Assembly (NCBI GenBank): GCA_905220665.1 | Contig: CAJNAR010000160.1 | Location: forward strand, 599,099-663,098 | Direction of reading: 5' to 3' | DNA: 64,000 nucleotides | Source: Albugo candida | Lineage: Eukaryota; Oomycota; Peronosporomycetes; Albuginales; Albuginaceae | Part shown: one piece after another, positions 36,201 through 47,815 of the stretch | Layout of the letters: each line of letters opens with the position of its first letter | Position numbering within the stretch: the stretch's first letter is position 1 | Translations under genes and position numbers: made by a program | Notes under the pieces: model-generated | Told to the model about the DNA's origin: nothing | What the model saw: only the letters and a program-made list of their open reading frames with translations | Database searches by the model: none

Positions 36201-36361
36201 GTTTCTTTATTTTTTCTGTTATATTTCTTTAAACCAATCAAAGGCCACTAAAATATTCATAAATGGAGGCTGGTGGCTGATAATAGAAAAGGTGGTGGAT
36301 GAATAGCGATTCCCTAAAAGAAACGTATTTGAAAAGTTGTTGAGATATCAATTTCAAGAGT

Positions 36362-38262
36362 ATGATATCCCCACAACTTTTGTTTTATTTACATTATTAT
36401 TTTGAATTTTGAACTACATCATGCCTACTTGAATTATTACGGCCACTGCTAAATGTACACCCCCCTTTGCTATTTGTACATCCCCGTGATTAATAGCCAA
36501 TCAGAAGCTATTTAAAATTTTCTCGCGTCGTGGAACTGTTTGCACGAGTAAATAATTGTTTCACTATAAGTAGCAAGGTCGAGACCATGAAGAAATAAAA
36601 CAAAAAAAAACAGAATTAAAACTAAACACTAGTTACTTCGGCGAAGTCATACTCTTTCTCTTCCGATCTGTTCTGCACAAATTCAGCTTTTTTGCTGAAT
36701 GTGAAGCGTTTGATGTCGCAAATATGATCTTTTGTCTTATTTCAGAAGCGATCAATTGCTTCCTGCTAAAAAAGCAGAGGTGTAGCATTTATAGAAAGAG
36801 TCTTGAGCACACACAAATTCTATATAAATGCGATTAATTATAATAGAGAGTACATCGGTGGCTTTATGTACAAAAAAGCCTATGTCACAGCAAGCCAAGT
36901 CATCTAGTGCAGAAGCGAACTTCATTGATTCATTTAAGCGGCAACACCATAGATACAAAAACGAACGGATGAAACGTAGCTTGAATCTTTTGCCCGAAGA
37001 TGTTTCTTCCAGAAAAAAGCGGTAAATCTGTCTGAATGACTCGTATACACTCAAAAGAATGAAATCAACCTATATAACACAGAAGCATGTACCGAATCCA
37101 GCAGCTAGGAGAAATGTGCCACGTCAAAATATTGTTTCAATCAAAAAGCCTTCAGCCTAGCCGTGAAAGATAATTTGTCGCAGACTCCTCGAAGCAGACA
37201 TACTGATCAATAACTCCAGATGTGGCTGTATGAGAACAAGATCTTGGCTAAGATGCCACCTGATTGGAGGCGAGTGCAAGCATAGTGTATGATGCTCAAA
37301 AGAAACGGCCTTCGTGATAGATCAAAGCATTCAGCAATGCTGGATGGCTTGAACAGTGTCAAGATTATGTAAAGAGACACAAGAAGGTCTATCGAGGTGT
37401 TTCTGACAATGATTAGAAAAAGTAGGAGGTGCCGTATCCTTAAAGTGATAAGTGTCGTGTACAAGTTAAGCTCATTGTTAAATGTGTGTGAGAAGGCGCA
37501 ACATCAGTACTGAAGTGACGAATCTGTTCGTAACAGATTCGTAACAGGGGGAAACTACGCGTCCGAACAGTTTCGCGATGCGAGGAAGTCTTCCAGGCTT
37601 TTATTGGCTATGAATCAGGGGGCTGTACAAACAGCAGTGGGGGGTAAATATAGCAGTGGCCATTATTATTCCCACTGCGTTTTTGCAAAATAAATTTTTT
37701 GCAATTTTAACTCGTAGAAGTCATTTATGTCTAATCATAGTAATGTAGAAACCTTCAACTGAGCTAATCACGCGTCATTAATAGACGATTCATCATGACT
37801 TTATTGAGCTATAATGTGTCGTAAAGACACAACAATTAAGGCCGGAAATAAAATGTATTATGAAAAAATTCTGTGAAGGTAAACTATCTAGTTATTGAAG
37901 TTTGTCCTGGATCTGAGCTAGCCAAAGTTCGTTCTTCATTGGTGGCGCGGTACTACTAAATTGCATCTACCTGAGGTAATTTTCATCTGAACGGCATGCC
38001 GATGATTACTTTTTACTACTATAGAGAGTCAGAGTAGAATGTTTCAAATGGAAAATGTTCAATGTATTAGCCGATCACAGTTGAGAACGCATGTGTACTA
38101 GCCAATCATAAATTGAAGTTGTGGGAGCAATAATCTGGAGTGTGTTTGGTTGTGATTGGTTAAAATGTAATGTTATTTATTCATTTTTCAAAGCAAAACA
38201 TTGTGCGAGTAAAAATCCAAATAGGCATTATGTAATTAAAAAAAAACCTTGTGGGATATCAA
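36362..38262. mobile_element. TIR-bounded element B
   Basis: TGATATCCCCACAACTTTT at 36362 is mirrored by the reverse complement of TTGATATCCCACAAGG at 38247-38262. The similarity continues inward through ACAT and ATGCCTA. A second, inner inverted pair (about 36427-36555 and 37555-37680) shares GGCCACTGCTA, GTTTGTACA/ATTTGTACA and TAGCCAAT. No transposase is readable. The only frames (for example 36752-37054 minus) show no domain. Confidence 0.5.
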
Positions 38263-39000
38263 CACCCTTTATTTAGCGCTAAAGCTCAAGTGAACGCGCT
38301 TAAAGTCAGCAAATGATAGTTCTAAAACATAATCTACCAATCGCAGTAATTCAAAAACTAATGCTTTTTAAATGACGAGAACTCCCTACCGCATGGAAAA
38401 AGAGATATAGACGATTAGCTGTGTACTAAGGAGATACTGCATTCTTCAATCAGGTTAATCGTCATAAAAGTAAGATTTCTACGAAATGGTACATCGGGCA
38501 ATGCTGATAAGTACTCGTGTGGTATTAATGGCATTCTCTTTGAGTTTTGATGCTTTGCAGTAAGGGTCTATATCTTCTCAGTTCGCAGAGCGATTCAATT
38601 TCTATACAGGACACCTTAACATCATGAAAGATACTGGAAACAAGCTCGGTGCACAATTCGAGGTTGATTCAGTTCTACAGGACAAGAAAAAGCGATAGTG
38701 TGCACACGGTCTCATAATGTGAAATAATGGACCAAGGTCACCATAGGCAGCGTGCATCATTACGCGATAAAATATTGTATGGTAGCCTACAAGTAGTATA
38801 CGTTATTGATCATGTGAGGGTTCAATTATCGTCTCAATCTTGGCAAAGAAACAAATTTCACTGATCAAAAAGTCATATTTTAAAACAATGACAATGAAAT
38901 CTATCAAAAATCGTTGCTGCAGAATCTATGCAGGAATTGCAATCATGTTCGTTAAAATTATGCTTGGCATTGGGAACATTCGCCAACAGTAAGCCCACCG
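38263..39000. other. No recognised gene
   Basis: AT-rich sequence with no long frame and no repeat seen elsewhere in the window. Confidence 0.5.
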
Positions 39001-39043
39001 TTGACAGCAAGAACAGTAGTACTTCTCCTTGCTATTGACTCTA

Positions 39044-39941
39044 CTAGGCATCGAAGCATCTCGGGGGATGTCTTGCTGTATTCCTCACCAAGTATGGTAG
39101 CCATTTCTTCGACCTTTTTGGCATGTTGCGGTTTTGGGTGACATCTTTGAGATTCTTACACAGGTTTTCGTTGGGATTGAGATCAGGGCTTTGGGCAGGA
39201 CATTACAGCTTTGCAATCGACCAATTCTCACGCCAGGTCTTTGCTGCACTACTACGGTGGAGTGGCGCACAATTCTTCATAAGCCTTAGGTCTTTCTTGT
39301 CTTCCTGGTCGTCCACCATGGTCCAAGTGCAGGGTCATAGACTAGTTTGACAAAGTCTGGTGGCAATACGATATTGGAATCGCATGATGACCATTGGAAG
39401 AATCTTTTCGCCATCGAAAAGCACCCCAGATCATCACCGAGGACCGTTTCCTCTTAAATGTTGGCGCTAAATACTCATAAACAAAATTTTCATCCACGCG
39501 ACACCACACAACAACCTGACCAGAATTCTTGCCAATCTTGATGATGGACTCATCGTTTCAAGCGACCTTCTTTCAGTCCTCTACTGTCCAATTTCTATAT
39601 TTTCGAGCAAACCCCAGCTCTTAGCATTTTTCTTATCCGTCAAAAAGCCTTTGGTGGGAATGCGACCGTTGAAGCCCATTTTCTGGAGGGCGCTACGGAT
39701 TGTGCCTGGCGATGCCAGAGTATTCGCATTGTTCTCGATTCATGATAATGGTGCCCGCCGGTTTGCATCATAGTGCGCCTGATAGACCTTCTTGTCTTTT
39801 CTGAGAGCTTGGTTACGCCAGTTCTGTAGCACTGTCGAAATGGATGAGTAGGTGAAAACTGTTTGGGCGGTAAGTTCACGCTGCCTGGTGCAATCCTATG
39901 TTGGTAGCTTTCTCTTCAATGCTCAAACAACGTGTCTTCAT
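39044..39941 (-). pseudogene. Tc1/mariner transposase, broken
   Basis: This family cuts and pastes DNA at TA sites with a DD[E/D] catalytic triad. From ATG at 39941 leftwards, an N-terminal part reads MKTRCLSIEEKATNIGLHQA. Then come a DESIIKIG stretch near 39540 (first Asp), VVWCRVDENFVYEYLAPTFK, RSSVMIWGAF near 39420, LMKNCAPLHRSSAAKTW near 39270 and CPAQSPDLNPNENL near 39190 (third catalytic position). At the second position the usual D-x-AP-x-H is NCAPLH, so that Asp is probably lost. Several stops and frameshifts break it. I could not define its terminal repeats. Confidence 0.85.
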
Positions 39942-39993
39942 AATTAACAAATGGTTTGATGTCGAAACCGCAAAGGAAGATGGCTGGACGGTC

Positions 39994-40029
39994 TTCTTTA
40001 TATTCTTTATGTTCTTTATGTTCTTTATC
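39994..40029 (+). repeat. 9-bp tandem repeat
   Basis: TTCTTTATA, TTCTTTATG, TTCTTTATG and TTCTTTATC occur head to tail, with a fifth degenerate unit after them. Confidence 0.85.
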
Positions 40030-40190
40030 TTCTTAATTTTGATTTGGGTTTGAGAAACATAACTTTTACTTTTTGTAGCTTACGGTACGCTTCAATATTC
40101 CTGATACCTAATTATCATATTTCGATTATTGATGGAACCAGGTATAGACACACAGTCCTTTTAGTATAGCCACACTTCCTAACTTTAACG

Positions 40191-40352
40191 AGAACACCGG
40201 TATCGTTTCACCCCCTAAATGGCCTAAATTGGATGGGAACCCGGTATCGTTACACCCCATAAAAAATCCCCTAAATTAAATGGGAATCGGTATCGCCACA
40301 CTCGCTAAATCAAAATCAAATGGAAACCGAGATCGCTACACCCCCTAAATTA
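40191..40352 (+). repeat. Four imperfect subterminal repeats in the MULE left end
   Basis: Units of about 36-47 bp each carry GGTATCG (GAGATCG in the last), a CACCCC-like block and CTAAAT. Such arrays next to the ends are typical of MULE termini and may bind the transposase. Confidence 0.7.
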
Positions 40353-42437
40353 AATTACAGATTTCCTTTGTTAATTTTGGGCTGTGGACATGTGCGCCTG
40401 TTGTGACCTTCACGCTTGCAGGCCCACATCTTCGTTTTGGCAGTTTCTGCCCCTCTCTCTTAATGTACTCAAATAAGGGCAGATCTCGTTTGGTTCTCGT
40501 TGATCCTTTCAGCCGTCTACGTGAGGCCACTGTGGCAGGATCATTTACCCCTGGACATGGAAAAGATGCAAGGCGATTAAGATCCTGATCCTGCTCAAGG
40601 AGGCGCTGCCTGTGTGGAGGCAAAACCAAATAACGCTCTTGCGACTTTTTTCATAAAGTCCGAAAAAGCTTGTTTTTTCCTAACGAGGCATTGCAGGATG
40701 CAGTGTGGGCTGTACAGGCTTGTGAAGCCACCAGTGATCATGAAAATGAGCTTTATGCAAGGTAACCCCATCTTTTGCAGCTCTTTGATGGCATGAGAGC
40801 ACGTTAATACTTTGGTTCTGGTGAACGTTCCATTGCACCTATCATTGTTCTCTATTGATGGTGCCTTTTGGTACTGCTTGAAAAACTGCAGAAAACAAAT
40901 TATGGTAAGTACATACTTTGCCAGTACTGTACACAACTGTATGCATACACTAGTGTTACATACTTCATTCAATGCATATTGTGAAATCTTTTTATTCACA
41001 ATTGTCCAGAAGCTCCCATCAACGCGGGCGATAATGTGTGAACGATCGTATGCAACTTTTTGACTTACTCCTTGGCACTGCTTTTGAGCTGGGAGAACCA
41101 ATTTCTCATAAACTGTTGCCAAATACTCTGTTGAAAATGCAATCCATTTCTTCAAGATTGCATGTTTGCCTTCAATGCGAGATGTAGCTGCATGACCAAA
41201 ATGCTTTATTTTTCTGGTCAAAGCGAGAATGAATTTCTCCTTTTGCAGAATCCATGTGGATTGTAAATACGCATAGCCAGTCTCATTTGTAGCATCTTTG
41301 AGTATCACCCAATTCTCTTAGAATTCCTGGTCAGTGGCAGAGCAGTACAATCCGTACCACTTTTTAAAAAAACTGGTTCCAGTCTTCGTCTATTTGCAAA
41401 GTGCTTTTTAGCGTTTTCCAGGACATTCTTATCAATATGCCATATGCAAAGCAGATTCTTCGCTTCAGGTAGAACCCATGATGTTGCAGCCATCAATGCC
41501 AATTCTCTGTCAGTGACAATGATAATCGGACCAGTGATTCTATCTTGGAAACCTATCCTCATTTGCCGAAGTGCCCAAATGTAATCATCTTCTGATTCGT
41601 GTCGCAAGAAAACATAGCAAAGGGAATATGACTGGTTTGTGCATGCCAAACCCATGACATGGAGGAATGGCATTTGAAACCTGGAGATTTTTTTATGCTC
41701 TTTGTTGATGTTGGGCACAGATTAATTGGAAAGCATTTTACTCACCTGTTGGTTTTGTATGTCGAATATGTTAGAAGAACCTCTACCCGAATCAAATTCA
41801 TTGTCGGTCGAGATGCAAAGCTTAGGTGCAATTGAGAGGCGCGTTAATTGACCTGATGAGGGGTCCCTATCAAGCTCATGCCTAATGACACTTTCCTCTA
41901 GTGTGTTCATCAATGCTTTAAGAGGGCTATGACCAAGGAGAAACTCCGCTTGTTCACGTTTTCGAACATTGTGAATGTCTTTCCCGGTGGCAAGAAAAGA
42001 AGGACCAGACCGCTTCATTGTACTCAAAATTAACCGAGGAGGCTTTTGTGAAGTCCAGAATTTGCTGCCTCTACACCTGGTTCAATATCCTGGTTTTTGG
42101 GAATGATGCAAGATTCTCTGCTGCCCCATGATGTGATTTGCAACGACCACACTCACACGCCATTCTTGCACAGAATCGAATTCAGTAAGCGCTGAATAGT
42201 GACTAGCCATGGCAACGTTAGAAGCCGCCGTGATGTTTGGCGGATCCTCGTGTCTTAGTTTCTGTGATGATCACCGTGGGCGCAAGCAAGCCACAACTTT
42301 CCAGTATTTCCGTACTTGTCGGCGTTTGTGCGGGCTTTCTTTGTGGAATAGTCGTCTTGCCAGGCAAAGGTTCGTACTGCCTCTTCTGCAATATCACAGG
42401 CCTCAAAGGTGTGTTCGGGGGTTGGCGCATGTGGCAT
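40345..42437 (-). pseudogene. MULE transposase with FAR1-like N-terminus, broken
   Basis: The N-terminal FAR1/FLYWCH-like DNA-binding part is at 42255-42437: AEEAVRTFAWQDDYSTKKA, then TGKLWLACAHG. A linker (41722-42027) follows. The MULE catalytic domain (41305-41718) has FLHVMGLACTNQSYS, WALRQMRIGF, IIIVTDRELALMAA (a catalytic Asp) and LLCIWHIDKNVLENAKKHF. The next frame (40595-41308) has WILQKEKFILALT and AATSRIEGKHAILKKWI, which holds the likely Glu. The C-terminal frame (40345-40629) has DPATVASRRRLKGSTRTKRD. The Asp usually at the start of the catalytic domain is not recognisable (NKEHKKISRF). Four frame changes make it a pseudogene, but the order is complete. Confidence 0.88.
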
Positions 42438-42561
42438 ACTGAGGACAGAGTGTATAAATTAGCGTACTTGTAGCAATTTATGTAGATGTACAGCGATTTT
42501 GAAAATCGCTGTGTGTGACGATACCAGTGTTCTCATTTAAGTTCGGGTATGTGGCTATACC

Positions 42562-44090
42562 GAATCCCTTCTTTTCTGAACTTTATGATATTGCAAGTAT
42601 CCAAACCATGAATTTTTACCAAGTGCATTGAATAGAAGTTGCTAAGGAGACACAATTTTTTCTTAATTCTATAAAAATCAGCTTGTGGGTTCTATAGTAG
42701 CTCATATCGCATATCGTCTGGTGTAATTCTATATATTGAAAAATACAACGTTTGGCGCCGTTTAGATCGCGGGAACAAGCATACATGCCCTTTACCGAGT
42801 CTGTAGTAGGAGACGGAAGTGATCATTCAGAGTTATCTAATCAATAAGGAAATAGGAAAATTTCCCTTGTATACAAACTCAACCCCTTATCTTTTGAGTA
42901 TTCTTCTTCATGATTATCATGTCCGTTGTAGCTGCCTTTTTTGTTTGATGTGACAATGAGAAATCTCTTCTCACGAGGAGGATAAACGCTAAAATGGCCG
43001 GGATGTAATACAAAACTGGATCTAGTACATGTTTGGCGCGCTATGAACGCTCTCTGATTTGTAGAACAAACTCGTAAGGAACGAGAAAAATTTTGTCACC
43101 GCCGTCATTTCCATGACATTTTTCCAGAGCCTTTTTGTAAGGTACTTTCTGAATCGCTGTTGTCCTTATCACGAAAGCTTGCTTTCTTTCGTGATGTTCC
43201 TCGACATTTTTCACAATCTTGAAGGATAAGCGATTTAAATGGTAGCAAAAAAAGGATTCGTGCCGCATCATTCATTACAAATCACACCATTATGTAGCGG
43301 ATTATATTACTATCGCGAATGTGATATAGAGACGGTGTATTTGCAGTGAGCAGTCAAGAATATGCCAAAGATTATTATTTCATATAACCAAAGAAAGTGA
43401 ATTATCCAATAGGGATATCATACATCATAAATGCAATCATCTCACCGCAATCGCCTGGCGGCATTGTAAGATTTTTCACGACTGTAGTCGATAGACATCA
43501 TCCACAATCCATGAACGTCGCACATGTTAAATCGATTTAAAGTTGTCGAAATAGGAAACCCATTTATCCAATCAAATTTGTACAATCTAGAAGCAGAGAA
43601 AGGTGCCGATTTCGGAATTACAGAAGCACTATGGGAAAATTCTGATTTTCATAAGTTTAAACGCACTCTATCTATGACGGAGATGACTCTTCCGTTATGA
43701 AGGAGACAATATAAGTCTCAATAAAATATTTGAATATGCTGAGGCGCTTATCCAATTATCAAGCTGTGGAGATCACATACACCAAGCATCATCAGTGGTA
43801 TATTTATAGTACAAGCACCACAATTTTGTTGTTGGAAATCGCATCTACTGAATATAGAGACGGTAAGTGAAACGATCTTCAATTGTGAAAGATCGTGATC
43901 TAGGGAAATGTAGTAGAAATTGAAAGGTCGGAGAGAAACGAAATAGAAAATAGTTCATCATGGGAGTTCCGAATATACCCTTTAACAACCATTCTTCAAG
44001 TGCCACCTTTTATGCGATTTTCAACAGGTTTATGAGCCCGACTACCAACTTTCAAAACAAGTGAAAATGAAAAGCACCGACACGGCAATT
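42562..44090. other. No recognised gene
   Basis: Short frames only. The minus-strand frame 43041-43271 (76 codons) is Lys/His-rich with no domain that I can name. Confidence 0.5.
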
Positions 44091-45429
44091 TCGCTGAGAT
44101 CGTATCGATGTACGAGGTCAAGACAAATCCTGTCATAGCTGCGCAGAAGATGTACCGCTTGCACGAAGAGCTACACTGGACTAACAAGCATGTAAAAGGA
44201 AACATTCGGAGCTATCTTTAAGAACTTTTCGATATTAAGACGAAACTTGCAGCTTAGGATCCCTTGTAAATGACTTGCAGGTGATGGATCGCATGTTACT
44301 AAGTCTATCGGCACATTATTGCTGTGTAACGTGTTAAAACAATCCCGAACATGACAAACTATACACCTGAATTGCTTTGAAGCATGATCATTACCGCATT
44401 AACAAGAAGGGATGAAGGGGAAATCATACTCAGTAACAAGCAAGCAAAAAAAGGCCATTATACGCAAGGCGAAACTCAGAAAGACAAATAATCGTTGACC
44501 ATGCTGACAGCAAACCAGTAGCTTGAGTTTGCTAGCATTGCGGTAAAAATCATTTTAACGTGATTGATCGAGGAACAAGAAACGCAGAATAAAATCAAGC
44601 CGTTCCGATGTACAAACGTTAGCTACACATGAAGTCAAAGAAAATCCAGATAATGATCAGAAAATGCTCAAAAGCGCGAATTTGTGATGGAAGAAGTTGA
44701 AAAGCGTGTAATTAAAGGTGATAAACCTTTCCAGCGGTACGTTGAATCGTGGTGGAATGTACATATCACAGCGTGCAAGGAATATTTTACGACACTACTG
44801 AATATGAATGATAGCGAGCGGAACCCAAGCATTCTAGGCTGTTCTGATGCTGTTGCCGCTTTAGCAGAAGAACTTGAAACTATACTTATATCTGCCATGA
44901 TTGACGAAAAGACGGTGATTCTGCTTGTAAAGACACATTATATATCCCAACAGCTGGCTGCAAATAATTCTCTCCTGCTTGAGCAATTGAACGAGAATTC
45001 CGATTGACATGGAATAACTAAACTCGTTTATTTGAAATGGTAAAAGATGTTTCAAGTGCATTCCGAACACAATCCGAAAATCATTTATGGACCTATACTG
45101 CTCGTGATGTTGGCAGTGGAGCAAACAAGAAAGATCGACTGAAGGTCAATAAGCAAAAAAGAAGCAACTTTTCTAAAATTTCGCTATTCAGATTGTGTGG
45201 AAGAAAATCACGTCTACGCCGAAAAACGTAGCCATATTTGCTTTGAATAAATGAAGCTGATGGTTGAGCGCGGGATGCCTAAGAGCATCATGACCAATCA
45301 CCGGGAATTGGTTGTGAAGATCGTCACTTTGGTAAGCAACAAAGAAAACCGGTTTGAAAAGCTCTTTGATAGGGTATTGTAGAGGGTGAATGACCCTGAA
45401 GTAAACAATGGCTAACCATATTCCGCTGT

Positions 45430-46080
45430 TCGCGTGGTCATGGACGGATATAAAAGCTACGTGAAGGTTTTCATGTTGAAATTTAAGATCGAAGTAGAAG
45501 TGACTGAGCACTTGAAAAGTGCTATCAAGTGGGCAATGCTACAACATGCCCATGAAGGCGATCAATCAAACCGTCATACCAATGTTGATAATGTACAACT
45601 GGGAAACTTGGTGCGACAAGTCTTGACCGATGTGGAACAATGATTTTGCAATAGAACAGTGGATACATGGTATAATAAAACTGGCATCGTGACATCAAGG
45701 TTGGGACAAACGCGTCTCAGCTCAACCCCGTAGACGTAACACAGCAGAAATTGATCGCAATGATGAAGATGATGTAACATCAATCTGGGCCTCGAAATAA
45801 TCTTAGGTGCATGCATTAGAGAATGGTATTAATATCAAGATTCGTGTATATTGCAAAGGTGCAGCGTTTACACCATACCAGGAACTCTTTAGCTTTAAGC
45901 CAGACACCATCAACTCTGAGAATTTGGGATTCTTCGTTACTATCATGTTCCAGTCTCAAAAAAAAAGATGAATGAGCCCGAACTGCAGAATTGGATTCTT
46001 GTTAGCCTACTTCGTGACGTTGTTGGTTGCAAGGTGAACTTCCCCTTCGAACATAAGAAAAAAATAGTTTTCAGATGTTG
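45430..46080 (+). pseudogene. Copia integrase fragment
   Basis: The frame from 45434 reads MDGYKSYVKVFMLKFKIEVE, matching the core region of copia integrases. Near 45860, TPYQELFSFKPDT precedes LGFFVTIMF. After a frame change comes QNWILVSLLRDVVGCKVNF. This is the usual copia sequence: a TPYE-x-LF block, a VFG block and an IG-x-LVGY block. Catalytic acidic residues are not all identifiable and several stops intervene. It cannot be functional. Confidence 0.6.
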
Positions 46081-46944
46081 AATTGAATAAATCAATCAAG
46101 TAAAAGAGCCTTCATAAATTAAAATATGCAATGAAGTATAAATATGGTTACGACATTCGATGAATTCATCGAATAGGGAGAGCTGGAAGAACTTACTGAG
46201 GAAAGCCGACAAACATTCCAAACTGGCCGACTGAGCTTACGATGCGCATCATGTGCGTAGCAATGTTTCATCGGGATACTGCGACGATATGGACTTGCAA
46301 TCAAGAAACGTTGCAAGGGGATAGTACTTAGCAAAGATCAATCGGTAGAAACACCAACTGATGACTTAATAGCGGAGAAAAACTTGTGTGGAAAGACATA
46401 CTGAGCAACAGTGCCGTACCTGTATACAGTGACCTTAACGGACTCAGAGAACCAAAATTGGTGAGTGGGGTCAAGTTCCAAACGAATAACTTGATCGCAC
46501 AGATGCGACAAGTCTCCCTGCAAATAATGAACCAGCTAAAAAGGATACCTAAGATGACTAAAGCTCAAATTCGATCCAGACAAACCAAATTTTTGACAAT
46601 GATATTGCTAGTAGTGGAACGGACAGTGATCTCGAGGATTGGAATTTCGAGCCAGCCGTGCACGTCACAGATATGGCTACACTAGACGAGATAATAGACA
46701 ACCTTCGTGACGGTGAACAAAAATACGGAACGGAAGCGCACCAAATAGTTGTGAATCTACTCAAGCTGCTAGATTGCAACAATCACTGCCAGCGAGAATT
46801 TAGTACAAAGTGTACTGATAGAGTTAGAGCATTACAAATTGTATTCAGCATTCAACATCACTCATGGATAGTCGTGGGAAGCCTGGATTGCACGAAAGAG
46901 ACATCTAAATTCTTAAGAATTATTGCCAAGCTATGCGATCACCA

Positions 46945-47815
46945 CATGTAAAATTGTGGAGCAATGCAATGGATCCCGAGTTGGCTTCTTTGAGAAAAAA
47001 GAGTACGAAAAGTATTTTGCGGTCAGATATACTGGTGGGAAACTACCTATCAAAACAATGTGAGTCTTGGATCTGAGCATAGATCTGTTTTTGGTACGTG
47101 GTGTGGTTCAAGTAACGAGTTGGTGACAAGCAGAGAGCTGTAACCGATTATAAGAATACTTTATCTACCGTGGCAAGCATGGCCAAATTAAAATGTGTAT
47201 TGGGGTAAGCATCTTACAACATCTCACACTCTATCAGTACGACATCAGGAATGCCTTTTCCAATGCTTCTCTATGCATCAAGCAATTTCTGGAGGATGAC
47301 GAAAACTATCCTTGGAAAAACAAAGGAATGAGCAACGTCATTGACAAACTACTATATGAAAAAAAAGGTTTCATTAAGAAGAAAGTGGAACACCGAACTG
47401 AATCACTGCTATATTGACTGTACTATGGCTAGCACGGTCTACGCGCTTCGAAATCTCTTATGCGGTACACTAAGCAAGTCACTGGTTGCATGCACCCCTA
47501 CAAGTGAGTGCCAGCTGGTTGGGCGGTTCGCAAAGTACCCAAAAGCGTTAAGCTTCCGCTTATGCAAAAGGAAAATGTAGAAATTGCTGCTTTCGAACTT
47601 ACAAGCAAAAGCGACGCTGCCTTTGAAGGTGGCAAAGGTGACCGCAAATTGATCAGCGGGGTGATACATTGGGTGAATGGTGTGAAATTTACTTGCCATA
47701 AGCAAACAGCGGTAGATCTATCCACCGTGGAAGCTGATTCCGCGTCGGCTTCAAACGCGGGACAAGAATTATTGGGATGCATGAACTGCTCATTGAATTG
47801 GCCTTCCGGGTAGTA
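46945..47815 (+). pseudogene. Copia reverse transcriptase and RNase H fragment
   Basis: SPHVKLWSNAMDPELASLRK (about 46955) is the pre-RT motif in which copia polyproteins state residues at the start of the polymerase domain. NTLSTVASMAK (about 47160) and LTLYQYDIRNAFSNASL (about 47225) are the first catalytic block, with Asp kept. The YVDD block is missing, so the palm domain is deleted or unreadable. RNase H follows in 47508-47813: ELTSKSDAAFEGGKGDRKLI, then KQTAVDLSTVEADSASA. At least three frame changes occur. Confidence 0.8.

Larger units (their letters stand above)
33537..36352. mobile_element. TIR-bounded element A, with nested pieces
   Basis: The left end TTGATATTCCCACAATTTT (about 33537) is mirrored by AAAAGTTGTTGAGATATCAA at about 36333-36352. 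Inside are a direct repeat of about 58 bp (33746-33808 and 33981-34039, starting TATTGAGAC), an inverted pair of MULE C-terminal fragments, a 441-bp MITE and several CAGCCCCCA modules. I see no complete transposase. No target duplication is evident, so the limits are provisional. Confidence 0.45.
40163..42561 (-). mobile_element. MULE DNA transposon, nearly complete
   Basis: The left end TAGTATAGCCACACTTCCTA with GAGAACACCGGTATCGTTTC (40163-40210) is mirrored at 42511-42561, which read on the minus strand gives GGTATAGCCACATACCCGAA then GAGAACACTGGTATCGTCAC. Between them is a single MULE transposase gene. Flanking bases (CAGTCCTTT left, GAATCCCTT right) are only loosely alike, so a target duplication is not proven. 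Confidence 0.75.
44090..47815 (+). mobile_element. Ty1/copia retrotransposon remnant 1
   Basis: Pieces follow copia order on the plus strand: a gag-like segment (YEVKTNPVIAAQKMY and LHEELHW near 44110, MDRMLLSLSAHY near 44284), integrase (45430-46080), reverse transcriptase (46950-47420) and RNase H (47580-47815). Integrase before reverse transcriptase is the copia arrangement. The frames at 44684-45007 and 46160-46950 lie within the element but match no motif that I recognise. I could not find LTRs. Confidence 0.7.

Noticed and set aside
36658..36669. CTCTTCCGATCT, matching the end of a common Illumina adapter
   Set aside because: Only 12 bases match and the preceding bases do not continue the adapter. 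It may be chance. Read-level inspection would settle it.
40812..41063. Plus-strand frames opposite the MULE transposase
   Set aside because: They are antisense shadows of the minus-strand transposase.
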